Source of the DNA: Geomonas paludis
Lineage (GTDB): Bacteria > Desulfobacterota > Desulfuromonadia > Geobacterales > Geobacteraceae
Direction of reading: 5' to 3'
NCBI RefSeq assembly: GCF_014193585.1
Contig: NZ_BLXY01000002.1
Coordinates: 1-64,000 of the forward strand
DNA: 64,000 nucleotides
Part shown: positions 1 to 8,463 of the stretch, piece after piece
Layout of the letters: each line of letters opens with the position of its first letter
How positions within the stretch are numbered: the first letter of the stretch is position 1
Position numbers and translations under genes: made by a program
The notes under the pieces: model-generated
Database searches by the model: none
The model's input: only the letters and a program-made list of their open reading frames with translations
What the model was told of the DNA's origin: nothing

Positions 1-219
1 AACCGTTCGGGCTGTGAAGAAGAGGACATGGCGTTTTACGCTTTGCGACGGGCTCGAACCCAAGACGCGAACAAACTGCCATGTCCCGGAACAGAAAATC
101 TAGCTGCTTGATCGTAAACATACAAGACGCACGTTCTAACACTGCCACACCGGCAGGCGGCCGAGCAGACGCAGCAACCGTTGAAACGCTCGGCTTTTTT
201 TCGGCCGACGGGAGTTCCC
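1..219. other. Upstream non-coding leader with an inverted repeat
   Basis: I see no convincing coding region here. The arms GGACATGGC (24-32) and GCCATGTCC (78-86) can pair across a 45-nt loop. A T-run lies at about 192-199 between TCGGC and GCCGA and could form a weak hairpin just before the first gene. It may hold the promoter of the signalling cluster, but no clear -35/-10 pair was found. Confidence 0.3.
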
Positions 220-618
220 ATGGCGCCATCCTACATCCTGCTCATCGAGGACAACCCGGACGACCTGTTCCTGGCCAGCCGCATCATCGGCAAGGCCTGC
301 CAGCACGAGATCCTTACCGCGCGCGACGGGGAAGAGGCCGACGAGCTGCTCAAACGCATGGAGCGGGATGAGAGCTACCGCCAGATCAAGTTGGTGCTGC
401 TGGACCTGAAACTCCCCAAGATCAGCGGGCTCGACCTGCTGCGCGGCATCCGCGGCAGTGACAAGCTGCAGCGTCTCGCGGTAGCCATACTGACCTCGTC
501 GGACAACGAGACCGACCAGGAGCAGTGCCGGGATCTGGGCGTGGTCGATTACATCTACAAGCCCATGACGGTGGACCGGCTCAAGGGGATCCTGTCCCGC
601 AGCGAGGGGGCTCAATGA
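220..618 (+). CDS. Single-domain response regulator (CheY/Rcp1-like)
   Basis: The product is a 132-residue stand-alone receiver domain with no output domain, so it probably passes phosphate within a relay or acts by protein contact. Visible landmarks are the acidic pocket (IEDNPDD, residues 9-15), the phosphoacceptor Asp62 in LLDLKLP, the Thr/Ser switch (ILTSSDN) and the conserved Lys in YKPM. The spacing of the acidic residues and the long alpha2 loop resemble Rcp1, the phytochrome-type regulators. The ATG at 220 is preferred over one 39 nt upstream because GGAG lies at the right distance and the protein then begins just before beta1. Its stop overlaps the start of the next gene as ATGA, which indicates translational coupling with the receiver-kinase downstream. 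Confidence 0.9.
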   Translation: MAPSYILLIEDNPDDLFLASRIIGKACQHEILTARDGEEADELLKRMERDESYRQIKLVLLDLKLPKISGLDLLRGIRGSDKLQRLAVAILTSSDNETDQEQCRDLGVVDYIYKPMTVDRLKGILSRSEGAQ

Positions 619-2201
619 AAGACGAGGATCGGGAGGGCGCAGCCGTCAGCATGCTCTACGTCGAGGACGAGGCCGACGCGCGCCAGATGGTCACCCGGAT
701 GCTGGCCATGAACTACCCGAACCTCACCGTTTACTGCGCCGACAACGGTTTGCAGGCATTGGAACTGTACCGGCAGCACACCCCGGAGATCGTGATGACC
801 GACATCAACATGCCGGTCATGGACGGCATCCGGATGTCCCGCGAGATCAAGGCGATCAACCCCGAAGTCCGCATCATCGCCGTCACCGCCCACAGCGACA
901 CCTCCTACCTCCTGAGCGCCATCGAAATCGGCGTGCACCACTACGTCCTCAAACCGCTCAACTACCAGGAACTCTTCACCGTGCTCGACAAGGTCCTGGA
1001 GCAGATCGAGCTGAAGCGGCTGGTGAGCGAGCAGCACCGGCGCCTGGCGCAAAGCGAACGGCAGCTGGCGGTCGGCCAGCGCATCGCCCACCTGGGGAGC
1101 TGGCAGCGCAACCTCGATAGCGAGAGCATGGACTGGTCCGACGAGATGTACCGCATCTGCGGCGTCGAGCCGGGCGCCGTCCCTGCTTCCTACCGGTCCT
1201 TCCTGGAGCGCTTTCACCCGGACGATCGGGCCGGGGTGGCCGACTCGATGCAGAGCGCGCTGGATCCGCATCATCAGCCGGAACACAGCTTCGTTCGGGT
1301 GGTGCGGCCGGACGGGGCGGTACGCATCGTGCGGCTCGACGTGGAGGGGGTCAGGGAGGGGGAGAGCGTGGCCGGCGTGATCGGCACCTGCCACGACGTG
1401 ACCGAGCTGAAGCACGCCGAGGAACAGGTCCGCTCGCTCACCGAGGAACTGGAACGGCGCGTCCTGCAGCGGACCTCCCTGCTGCAGGCCACGGTGAGCG
1501 AACTGGAAAACTTCAGCTACTTCGTCTCCCACGACCTCAGGGCGCCGGTGGCGCGCCTGGAAGGGTTCTGCACCGCGCTCTTGGAGGACTGCAGCGCCTG
1601 CGGCCATGCCAACTGCCGACAGTACGCCGAGCGGAGCTCCAACGTGGTGCAGCAGATCAAGCAGATCATGGACGCCTTCAACAGCCTGACCCACCTGGCG
1701 CGCTGCGCCCTGGACATACGCGACACCGATCTGAGCCAGCTGGCGCGCGACATCGCCCGGGAACTGGCCGCCGGCGCGCCCGGCCGCAGGGTGGAGTTCG
1801 TCATAGCCGGCGGGGCCCGCGCCAAGGGGGACCCGGAGCTATTGGGCAAGGCACTGCGGCACCTGCTGGAGAACGCATGGAAGTTCACCTCCAGGACCGA
1901 GCGGGCACGCATCGAATTCGGCTGGAGCGACAGGGAGGGGGGGCGGACCTATTTCGTGCGCGACAACGGTGTGGGCTTCAACATGAAGTACGCCCAGAAG
2001 TTGTTCAAGCCCTTCCAGACCATACACGCACCCGAAGAGTTCGGCTGGACCGGGACCGGGATCGGGCTGGCCACCGCCCACAGCATCGTGCTCAGGCATG
2101 GTGGACGCTTGTGGGCGGAGGGGGAGGTAGGGGAGGGGGCCAGCTTCTACTTCACCCTGGAACCCAATCCCGAGTCGGGCAGCTATCTCAAGGAGACCTG
2201 A
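615..2201 (+). CDS. Receiver-PAS-histidine kinase (atypical hybrid)
   Basis: This 528-residue cytoplasmic kinase has an N-terminal receiver domain (about 11-130, phosphoacceptor Asp63 in TDINMP), a PAS_3-type fold (about 150-270, FHPDDR), a dimerisation helix and HisKA with the phosphoacceptor His306 in FVSHDLRAP, and an HATPase domain (N-box LLENAWKF near 417, G1 DNGVGF near 449, G2 GTGIGLA near 480). No membrane segment is visible, so the input is either phosphate from another kinase or a soluble ligand. The ATG at 615 overlaps the preceding stop by 4 bp. Its receiver closely resembles that of the GGDEF-EAL protein at 5725, which suggests both are fed by one kinase, perhaps the seven-PAS kinase between them. 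Confidence 0.9.
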   Translation: MKDEDREGAAVSMLYVEDEADARQMVTRMLAMNYPNLTVYCADNGLQALELYRQHTPEIVMTDINMPVMDGIRMSREIKAINPEVRIIAVTAHSDTSYLLSAIEIGVHHYVLKPLNYQELFTVLDKVLEQIELKRLVSEQHRRLAQSERQLAVGQRIAHLGSWQRNLDSESMDWSDEMYRICGVEPGAVPASYRSFLERFHPDDRAGVADSMQSALDPHHQPEHSFVRVVRPDGAVRIVRLDVEGVREGESVAGVIGTCHDVTELKHAEEQVRSLTEELERRVLQRTSLLQATVSELENFSYFVSHDLRAPVARLEGFCTALLEDCSACGHANCRQYAERSSNVVQQIKQIMDAFNSLTHLARCALDIRDTDLSQLARDIARELAAGAPGRRVEFVIAGGARAKGDPELLGKALRHLLENAWKFTSRTERARIEFGWSDREGGRTYFVRDNGVGFNMKYAQKLFKPFQTIHAPEEFGWTGTGIGLATAHSIVLRHGGRLWAEGEVGEGASFYFTLEPNPESGSYLKET

Positions 2202-2205
2202 CGGC

Positions 2206-5200
2206 TTGCGAGGCTTCATGACACGAAAACCGGGGGCAATACAGGCTGCGGACAAGGAAGACGCCATGGCGCATCTGGCCGCCATCGTGGATTCGTCCAA
2301 CGATGCCATCCTCAGCAAGGCCCCCGACGGCACCATCACCAGTTGGAACCAGGCGGCGCAGAACCTGTACGGCTACCATGCCGAGGAGGCCGTCGGCCAG
2401 AACATCACCATGCTGGTCCCCCCGGACCGCCTGGAGGAACTGGACCAGATCACCCGCAAAGTCTTGAGCGGGGAGAAAATCAGAAACCTGGAGACGGTGC
2501 GCCTGGCCAAGGGGGGGCGCGAGGTCCACGTCTCCCTCACCCTTTCCCCCATCTTCGATGCCAACGGAGTCCTCACCGGCATATCCATCATCGCGCGGGA
2601 AAATGCGGAGCGCATCCAGAAGGAGAGGCTGCTGCGGGAGAGCGAGCGCTACTACCGCTCCCTGGTGGAGATGGCCCCGGACGCGGTGCTGGTACACCGC
2701 GATGGCGCCTTCCTCTACGCCAACTGCGCGGCCCTGGGGGCCTACGGCGCGCGCACCCTCTCCGAACTGCAGCAACACGGCGTGCTGGACCTGGTGCACC
2801 CGGCGGACCGCCAGGCGATGCGCGAGGGGATCGAGACGGTAATGGGGGGAGAGGAGCCGTCGACGCTCGAATACAGGCTGCTGCGCCTGGACGGCGGCGA
2901 GCGGTGCATGGAAGGGTCGTCGACCCGCATCGACTACCAGGGCGTGCACGCCATCCAGATGATCGCCCGCGACATTTCCGAACGCCGGACCGCAGAGGAG
3001 GAACGGGAGAGCATGCTGAGGCAACTGGCCTTCCAGCAGGAGCGTTTCGAGGCGATCGTCGAACAGCTTCCGGTAGGTGTGGTCATCGCCGAGGCACCTT
3101 CGGGCAAGGTGGTGTACCAAAACGGGTTGACCCGGACCATCTTCCGCGAGGACGTGGAAGACCTGGCCGGCACGGACGAGTTCGACCGCTGGAAGATGTT
3201 CACCCCTGACGGGAAGCCGGTGCCCATCGAGCGTTACCCGCTGATCCGCGCCATCCGCCAGGGCGAGACGGTATTCGCCGAGGACTACCAGATCCTGCGC
3301 GGCGACGGCACCCGTGGCTTCATCAGCGTCAACGCCACCCCCCTGCGTGACATCTCCGGCGCCATCATCTCCGGCCTCATCGCCTTCAACGACATTACCG
3401 AAAGCAGGACCGCCGCCAAGGCCCTGCTGGAAAGCGAGGAGCGGCTGAAACTCGCCCTGGATGCGGCGCAGATGGGCTCCTGCGACATGGACACCTCCAG
3501 CGGAGTCGGCATCTGGTCGCAGCGCCACTTTCTCGTCCTGGGATACGCCGCGCCGCAGGAGCCAAGCGGGCCGGCGACGCTCTCCATGTGGCAGGACCGG
3601 ATCCACCCCGACGACAGGAAACGGGTCCTGGCGGAACTGGACCGGGCCAGCAGGGAACACGCGCTGTTCAGTTCCGAGCACCGCGTATTCCGGGCCGACG
3701 ACGGGGCGCTGCTGTGGGTCAACGTGCTGGGGCGGTTCTGGTGCGAGGAGGCGTCCTGCCGCTTCATCGGCGTCATTTTCGACGTCACCGGGCGCAAGGC
3801 GATCGAGGAGGAACTGCGCAGGTCGGTACAGCGTTTCCGCGACCTGGCCGACTCGATGCCGCAGATCGTCTGGACCGCCAACCCCGACGGCAACCTGGAC
3901 TACCTCAACGCCCACTTCGAGAACTACACCGGCGTGCGGCGCTGCATCCTGATCCAGACCAAGGGCGCCCCCGGCAGCCTGATCAACGACTGCATCCATC
4001 CCGAGGACCGGGAACCGACCGCGCACGCGTGGAGCCACGCCGTCGCCACCGGCGAGATCTACCAGATCGAGCAGCGCATCAAGCACCGCGACGACGGTTA
4101 CCGCTGGCACCTGACCCGCGCGGTCCCGCAACTGGACGAGGAGGGGAGGGTGGTCAAGTGGTACGGCACGGCCACCGACATCAACGACCTGCGCGAGATG
4201 CAGGAAAAGCTGCGCGCCAGTGAAACCAGGTTCCGCTGGCTGTACGAGTCCAGCCTGATCGCGATCTTCTTCTGGAACCGGGACGGGGTCATCACCGACG
4301 CCAACGAGGCCTACTGCGAACTGGTCGGCTACAGCGGCGAGGAGTGCCGCGGTGGGACCCTGAGCCTGGCCGAGGTCACCCCTCCCGAGGAGTACGCAAA
4401 AGACCGTGCCGCCATGGACGAGACCATCACCCGCGGCATCAGCAGGACCTACCAGAAGGTTTTCATCAGGCGCAACAGTAAGGAACCGGTAGCCGCGCTC
4501 ACCGCGATGGCCCGGATGGCCGACACCACCGCCGAGGGGATCGGATTCGCGGTGGACCTGACCGACCTGAAGCGTGCCGAGCAGGCGCTCAAGGAGAGCG
4601 AAGCGAGGCTGAAGCTCGCCATCGAGGCCACGGGCCTGGGCATCTTCGACGTCAACCTGCAGACCGGCAAAGGAGACTGGTCCCCCATCGCCAAGGAACA
4701 TTACGGGCTCAACCCCGACCTCGACCTCGACCTCGATTCGGTGCTGGGCATGGTGCACCCCGAGGACCGCGAGCGGCTGGAACAGATCGTAACGGACGCC
4801 CGCAGCACCACCGGCGCCGGGCTGTACCGCGCCGACTACCGCGCCATCCCCCCCGACGGCAAACTGCGCTGGCTCAGCATGCGGGCGCGGGTATCCTACG
4901 ACGCGTACGGCGCCCCGCTCAGGCTCGTCGGGGCCTGCCTCAACATCACCGACAGCGTGCTGGCGCAGGACGCACTCAGGGAGGAGATGACCGAGCGGAT
5001 CCGTGCCGTGGAAGAACTGCGCCGCCAGGAACAGCTCTTGATCCGGCAGGGACGGCTGGCGGCCATGGGCGAGATGATCGGCAACATCGCCCACCAGTGG
5101 CGCCAGCCGCTGAACACGCTGGGGCTCATCGTCCAGGAACTGCCCAGCTTTTACGAGCAGGGGCTGTTCAGCAAGGAGTACCTGGAAAACAGCGTCTCCC

Positions 5201-5721
5201 GGGCCATGCAGGTCATCAATTACATGTCGCAGACCATCGACGGGTTCCGCAACTTCTTCGGCCCCGAAAAGGAGAAGCAGAAGTTCCTGCCGGCCGCCGT
5301 CCTGGAACAGACCCTGGCCATTCTCCAGGCCGCCTTCGCCGCGGCCAGGATCACCTTCGACGTAGCGGCGGACCCCGAGGTAGAGATCTTCGGGTCGCCC
5401 AACGAGTACTCGCAGGTACTGGTCAACATCCTGATGAACGCCAAGGACGCGCTGCTGGAACGCAAGATCCCCGAACCCAGGATCGAGGTACGGCTGCGCC
5501 GGCACCACGGCAAGGCCGTGCTCTGCATCGAGGACAACGCGGGCGGCATCCCCGCCGACATCATCGACAAGGTGTTCGACCCTTATTTCACCACCAAGGG
5601 GCCCGACAAGGGGACCGGCATCGGTCTGTTCATGTCCAAGACCATCGTCGAAAAGAACATGAAGGGGACCCTGACCGTCACCAACACGGAACAGGGCGCC
5701 CGCTTCTGCATTGAGGTGTGA
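2206..5721 (+). CDS. Large soluble multi-PAS sensor histidine kinase
   Basis: This 1171-residue protein has about seven consecutive PAS domains (roughly 20-140, 145-265, 275-400, 410-540, 545-665, 670-790, 795-920), a short coiled coil, a HisKA box with His963 in NIAHQWRQPLN, and an HATPase domain (NILMNAKDAL, EDNAGG, GTGIGLFMSK). The HQWRQPLN box marks a kinase subfamily frequent in Geobacter and relatives. No transmembrane segment is seen, so it is a cytoplasmic sensor, with haem, flavin or small ligands as candidates for the PAS domains. The TTG at 2206 is 10 nt after AGGAG (2191-2195); an ATG at 2218 is the alternative. It lies 4 nt after the preceding gene and 3 nt before the next, so it belongs to the same operon. 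Confidence 0.9.
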   Translation: MRGFMTRKPGAIQAADKEDAMAHLAAIVDSSNDAILSKAPDGTITSWNQAAQNLYGYHAEEAVGQNITMLVPPDRLEELDQITRKVLSGEKIRNLETVRLAKGGREVHVSLTLSPIFDANGVLTGISIIARENAERIQKERLLRESERYYRSLVEMAPDAVLVHRDGAFLYANCAALGAYGARTLSELQQHGVLDLVHPADRQAMREGIETVMGGEEPSTLEYRLLRLDGGERCMEGSSTRIDYQGVHAIQMIARDISERRTAEEERESMLRQLAFQQERFEAIVEQLPVGVVIAEAPSGKVVYQNGLTRTIFREDVEDLAGTDEFDRWKMFTPDGKPVPIERYPLIRAIRQGETVFAEDYQILRGDGTRGFISVNATPLRDISGAIISGLIAFNDITESRTAAKALLESEERLKLALDAAQMGSCDMDTSSGVGIWSQRHFLVLGYAAPQEPSGPATLSMWQDRIHPDDRKRVLAELDRASREHALFSSEHRVFRADDGALLWVNVLGRFWCEEASCRFIGVIFDVTGRKAIEEELRRSVQRFRDLADSMPQIVWTANPDGNLDYLNAHFENYTGVRRCILIQTKGAPGSLINDCIHPEDREPTAHAWSHAVATGEIYQIEQRIKHRDDGYRWHLTRAVPQLDEEGRVVKWYGTATDINDLREMQEKLRASETRFRWLYESSLIAIFFWNRDGVITDANEAYCELVGYSGEECRGGTLSLAEVTPPEEYAKDRAAMDETITRGISRTYQKVFIRRNSKEPVAALTAMARMADTTAEGIGFAVDLTDLKRAEQALKESEARLKLAIEATGLGIFDVNLQTGKGDWSPIAKEHYGLNPDLDLDLDSVLGMVHPEDRERLEQIVTDARSTTGAGLYRADYRAIPPDGKLRWLSMRARVSYDAYGAPLRLVGACLNITDSVLAQDALREEMTERIRAVEELRRQEQLLIRQGRLAAMGEMIGNIAHQWRQPLNTLGLIVQELPSFYEQGLFSKEYLENSVSRAMQVINYMSQTIDGFRNFFGPEKEKQKFLPAAVLEQTLAILQAAFAAARITFDVAADPEVEIFGSPNEYSQVLVNILMNAKDALLERKIPEPRIEVRLRRHHGKAVLCIEDNAGGIPADIIDKVFDPYFTTKGPDKGTGIGLFMSKTIVEKNMKGTLTVTNTEQGARFCIEV

Positions 5722-5724
5722 CCG

Positions 5725-7839
5725 ATGGAACAGCCCCGCCAGCGTTTCAACGATGTCTCCCTGCTCCTGGTCGAGGACGAGATCGAGTCGCGGGAGATGC
5801 TCGCCAGGATGCTCTCCCTCAACTACCCCGGGATCAGGATCTACTCGGCCGACGACGGCAGGGCGGGCCTGGAGCTGTACCGCCAGTACCAGCCGGACCT
5901 GGTGGTGACCGACATCAACATGCCGCAGATGAACGGCATCGCCATGGCACGCGAGATCAGGCAGCTCAATCCCGACGCCACCATCGTTGCCGTCACCGCC
6001 CACAGCGAGACCGCCTACCTCATGAACGCCATCGAAATCGGCATGGACCACTACATCCTGAAGCCGGTCAACTATCCGGAACTGTTCCGGGTGCTGGACC
6101 GGGTCGGGGAGAAGATCACCCTGCGACGGCTGGTGGCCCAGCAGGTGGCGGCGCTGCGCGCCTCGGAGCGGCGCTTCTCCGCCATATTCCAGGCCACCCC
6201 CGACCTGTTGAGCATCGCCGGCCTGACTGACGGCCGGCTGGTGGAGGTGAACGAGGCCTTCCTCAGGGTGCTGGGTTTCGACCGGGACGAGGTGATCGGG
6301 CGCAGCAGCGAGGAACTGGGGCTGTGGCTCGAACCGGCCCAGTCCGAGGCGCTGCTGCTCGAGCTGTCGGAAAAGGGTTCGGTGCGCGACCTCGAGGTGC
6401 GCATCAGGGCCAAGTCGGGGCAGGAACTGGAGGGGCTGGTGTCGGCCGACTGCATCGAGATGGACGGCACTCCCTTCCTGCTCACCCTGTTCAAGGACAT
6501 CAGCGAGCGCAAGCGGCTGGAACAGGTGATCAAGCACCAGGCGCAGCACGATCCGCTGACCGACCTCCCCAACCGCAAGCTCTTCCTGGACTTCCTGGCG
6601 CTGGAGCTGGCCCAGGCACGCCGCAACCGCAAGAACCTGGCGGTGCTCTTCCTGGACCTGGACCACTTCAAGCAGATCAACGACACCCTGGGGCACGCGG
6701 CGGGCGACCTGCTGCTGCAGTCGGTGGCGCAGAGGCTGAAGGGGTGCGTGCGCGAGTCCGACACGGTGGCCCGCATCGGCGGCGACGAGTTCAACGTGCT
6801 CATGCCCGACCTGGCGCAGACCGACGACGTCGGCACCGTGGTCAACAAGATCATGGGTGTGTTCCAGATGCCGTTCCGGCTGGAGGGGGTCGAGGTGAAG
6901 GTGGGGACGAGCGTCGGCATCAGCATGTTCCCGGCTGACGGCGACAGCAGCGAGGAACTGCTGCAAAAGGCCGACGGCGCCATGTACGCGGCGAAACAGC
7001 ACCGCAACAGCAGCTACCAGTTCTACAACAGCGAGATCAACGAGCGGACCATGAACCGGCAGAACCTGGAGCGGCAGCTGCGCCAGGCGGTCGCCAGGGG
7101 GGAGTTGGAACTGCTCTACCAGCCGCTCATGAGCCTGGGCAGCGGCCGCATCATCGCCGCCGAAGCCCTGTTGCGCTGGCACCATCCGGACCGGGGGCTG
7201 CTGCTTCCGGACCAGTTCATCACCGTGGCCGAGGATAGCGGCGTCATCGTCCCCATCGGCGAGTGGGTCATCCACCATGCCCTGGCGCAGGTGAAGCAGT
7301 GGCAGCAAAAGGGATTCGACCTCTCCCTGGCCGTGAACCTCTCCAACCGGGAGTTCCACCAACCCCATTTTCTCGAGCAGACCCTGGCCGCCCTCTCGGA
7401 AACCGGCATCGGCGCGGGGACGCTGCAGATGGACATCCCGGAGCGGGCCATCATGGACAACGGCCTCTCCTCGCGGCAGAACATGCTGCGCCTCACCGAG
7501 GCGGGGGTGGCCTTCTCGGTGGACGACTTCGGCGTCGGGTCCTCGTCCCTGCAGCGCATTAGGCAGCTTCCCATCGCCAAGCTGAAGATCGACCGCAGTT
7601 TCATCAGGAACCTGGACAACCCGGACAACCTGGACGTGGTGACCGCGATGATCTGCATGTCGCACAGCCTGAAGCTCAAGGTGAACGCCGTGGGGGTGGA
7701 GCGGCCGGAACAGTTGGAGCTGATGCAGAACTACGGCTGCGACGAGGTGCAGGGGGACCTGATCGGCCGGCCGCTGCCGGCGGCGCAGTTCGAGGGGATG
7801 CTGGCCCGGTCGGCGCTCCGGGGAGCAGTCCCGCTGTAG
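5725..7839 (+). CDS. Receiver-PAS-GGDEF-EAL protein with degenerate EAL site
   Basis: This 704-residue output protein carries a receiver (about 8-130, Asp63 in TDINMP), a PAS domain (about 150-260), a GGDEF domain (about 270-430) with intact GGDEF near residue 352, and an EAL domain (about 445-690). The diguanylate cyclase signature looks complete. In the EAL domain the signature EALLRW, the VNLS Asn, DDFG and KIDRSF Lys are present. However, the position normally Glu in (A)EGVE reads NAVGVE (near residue 654), and the Glu of ELTES is Asp (MDIPE). The first is the general-base Glu in characterised EAL phosphodiesterases such as RocR, so the EAL part is probably inactive or a c-di-GMP sensor. 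It is likely the terminal output of the cluster. Confidence 0.9.
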   Translation: MEQPRQRFNDVSLLLVEDEIESREMLARMLSLNYPGIRIYSADDGRAGLELYRQYQPDLVVTDINMPQMNGIAMAREIRQLNPDATIVAVTAHSETAYLMNAIEIGMDHYILKPVNYPELFRVLDRVGEKITLRRLVAQQVAALRASERRFSAIFQATPDLLSIAGLTDGRLVEVNEAFLRVLGFDRDEVIGRSSEELGLWLEPAQSEALLLELSEKGSVRDLEVRIRAKSGQELEGLVSADCIEMDGTPFLLTLFKDISERKRLEQVIKHQAQHDPLTDLPNRKLFLDFLALELAQARRNRKNLAVLFLDLDHFKQINDTLGHAAGDLLLQSVAQRLKGCVRESDTVARIGGDEFNVLMPDLAQTDDVGTVVNKIMGVFQMPFRLEGVEVKVGTSVGISMFPADGDSSEELLQKADGAMYAAKQHRNSSYQFYNSEINERTMNRQNLERQLRQAVARGELELLYQPLMSLGSGRIIAAEALLRWHHPDRGLLLPDQFITVAEDSGVIVPIGEWVIHHALAQVKQWQQKGFDLSLAVNLSNREFHQPHFLEQTLAALSETGIGAGTLQMDIPERAIMDNGLSSRQNMLRLTEAGVAFSVDDFGVGSSSLQRIRQLPIAKLKIDRSFIRNLDNPDNLDVVTAMICMSHSLKLKVNAVGVERPEQLELMQNYGCDEVQGDLIGRPLPAAQFEGMLARSALRGAVPL

Positions 7840-7842
7840 CGA

Positions 7843-8148
7843 CTAGCGGCCGAAGGCCTTCAGGAAACCGGGCAGCAGCAGGGGATTGTCGCACCTGATC
7901 GCGCCGCCCAGGAAATCCATCAGGCCGGGGCGGTAAGCGTCGTACCAGATCTTTGTGAACATTGCGGCGCTGGTGCTGCACTCGCAGTCGACCGGCTCCG
8001 GCGTCGCTCCCCTGACCACGCGATACCCGTCGGGACCTACCGCGATGGTGACGGTATCCTGTTCCAGGTGAAACCGAAAGACGGTGACCTTGTCGAAGAC
8101 TCCCTTGCAGAATGCAGCTTCCATTTCCGATATCATCGGTTCAATCAC
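7843..8148 (-). CDS. SCP2-like sterol/lipid-carrier domain protein
   Basis: This 101-residue protein resembles the SCP2 sterol-carrier fold: an amphipathic N-terminal helix, beta strands (VFRFHLEQDTVTIAV), a glycine-rich turn, and a C-terminal part (MFTKIWYDAYRPG, GGAIRCDN) typical of the lipid-binding pocket. The start is set by AAGGAG at 8155-8160 six nt before a GTG at 8148; longer versions would place the ribosome-binding site inside the gene. It diverges from fadD and the beta-oxidation genes, so a role in binding or delivering fatty acyl groups is reasonable but inferred. It converges on the GGDEF-EAL gene with only 3 nt between the stops. Confidence 0.65.
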   Translation of the reverse strand: MIEPMISEMEAAFCKGVFDKVTVFRFHLEQDTVTIAVGPDGYRVVRGATPEPVDCECSTSAAMFTKIWYDAYRPGLMDFLGGAIRCDNPLLLPGFLKAFGR

Positions 8149-8463
8149 AGCTAACTCCTTGCGTGACGGCAAAATTTTCCGTTGATCATGTCAAGAGCGA
8201 TCAATCCGGTTGGATGTGGCAGGTCGGGGAACCGATTCTTTCTCGCAGCAGGCGTGGCAAATCGGTCATCGTGATGATATTGGTCGATCCGCAGCGTGTC
8301 AAACTATTCCTGTACCAGCAGTTTCATCTTTCTTCGAATTTCCTGCTTCATGCTGTGCCAGTCTTTTTTGCCAATGTGTCTGCGTCACTCTTGTATTATC
8401 CGAGCCATGCACTATCTTTTAAGTACAGGGATGGTCTTTCTTCTGTATTAATTGGAGCTTATC
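8149..8463. promoter_or_regulatory. Divergent intergenic region between scp2-like gene and fadD
   Basis: This 315-bp gap is AT-richer than its surroundings and must hold the promoters of two divergent genes. A TATTAT hexamer at 8394-8399 with TTGCCA at 8368-8373 is the best -10/-35 candidate for fadD, but the 20-nt spacing is too long for a good sigma70 promoter. I found no clear FadR-type operator here. Confidence 0.3.

Noticed and set aside
2188-7665. A very long antisense open frame (over 1800 codons) on the minus strand
   Set aside because: It lies opposite three well-supported signalling genes. Its composition (Val/Leu/Gln/His/Asp/Arg bias) is what the GC-rich third-position bias of the real genes produces on the other strand.
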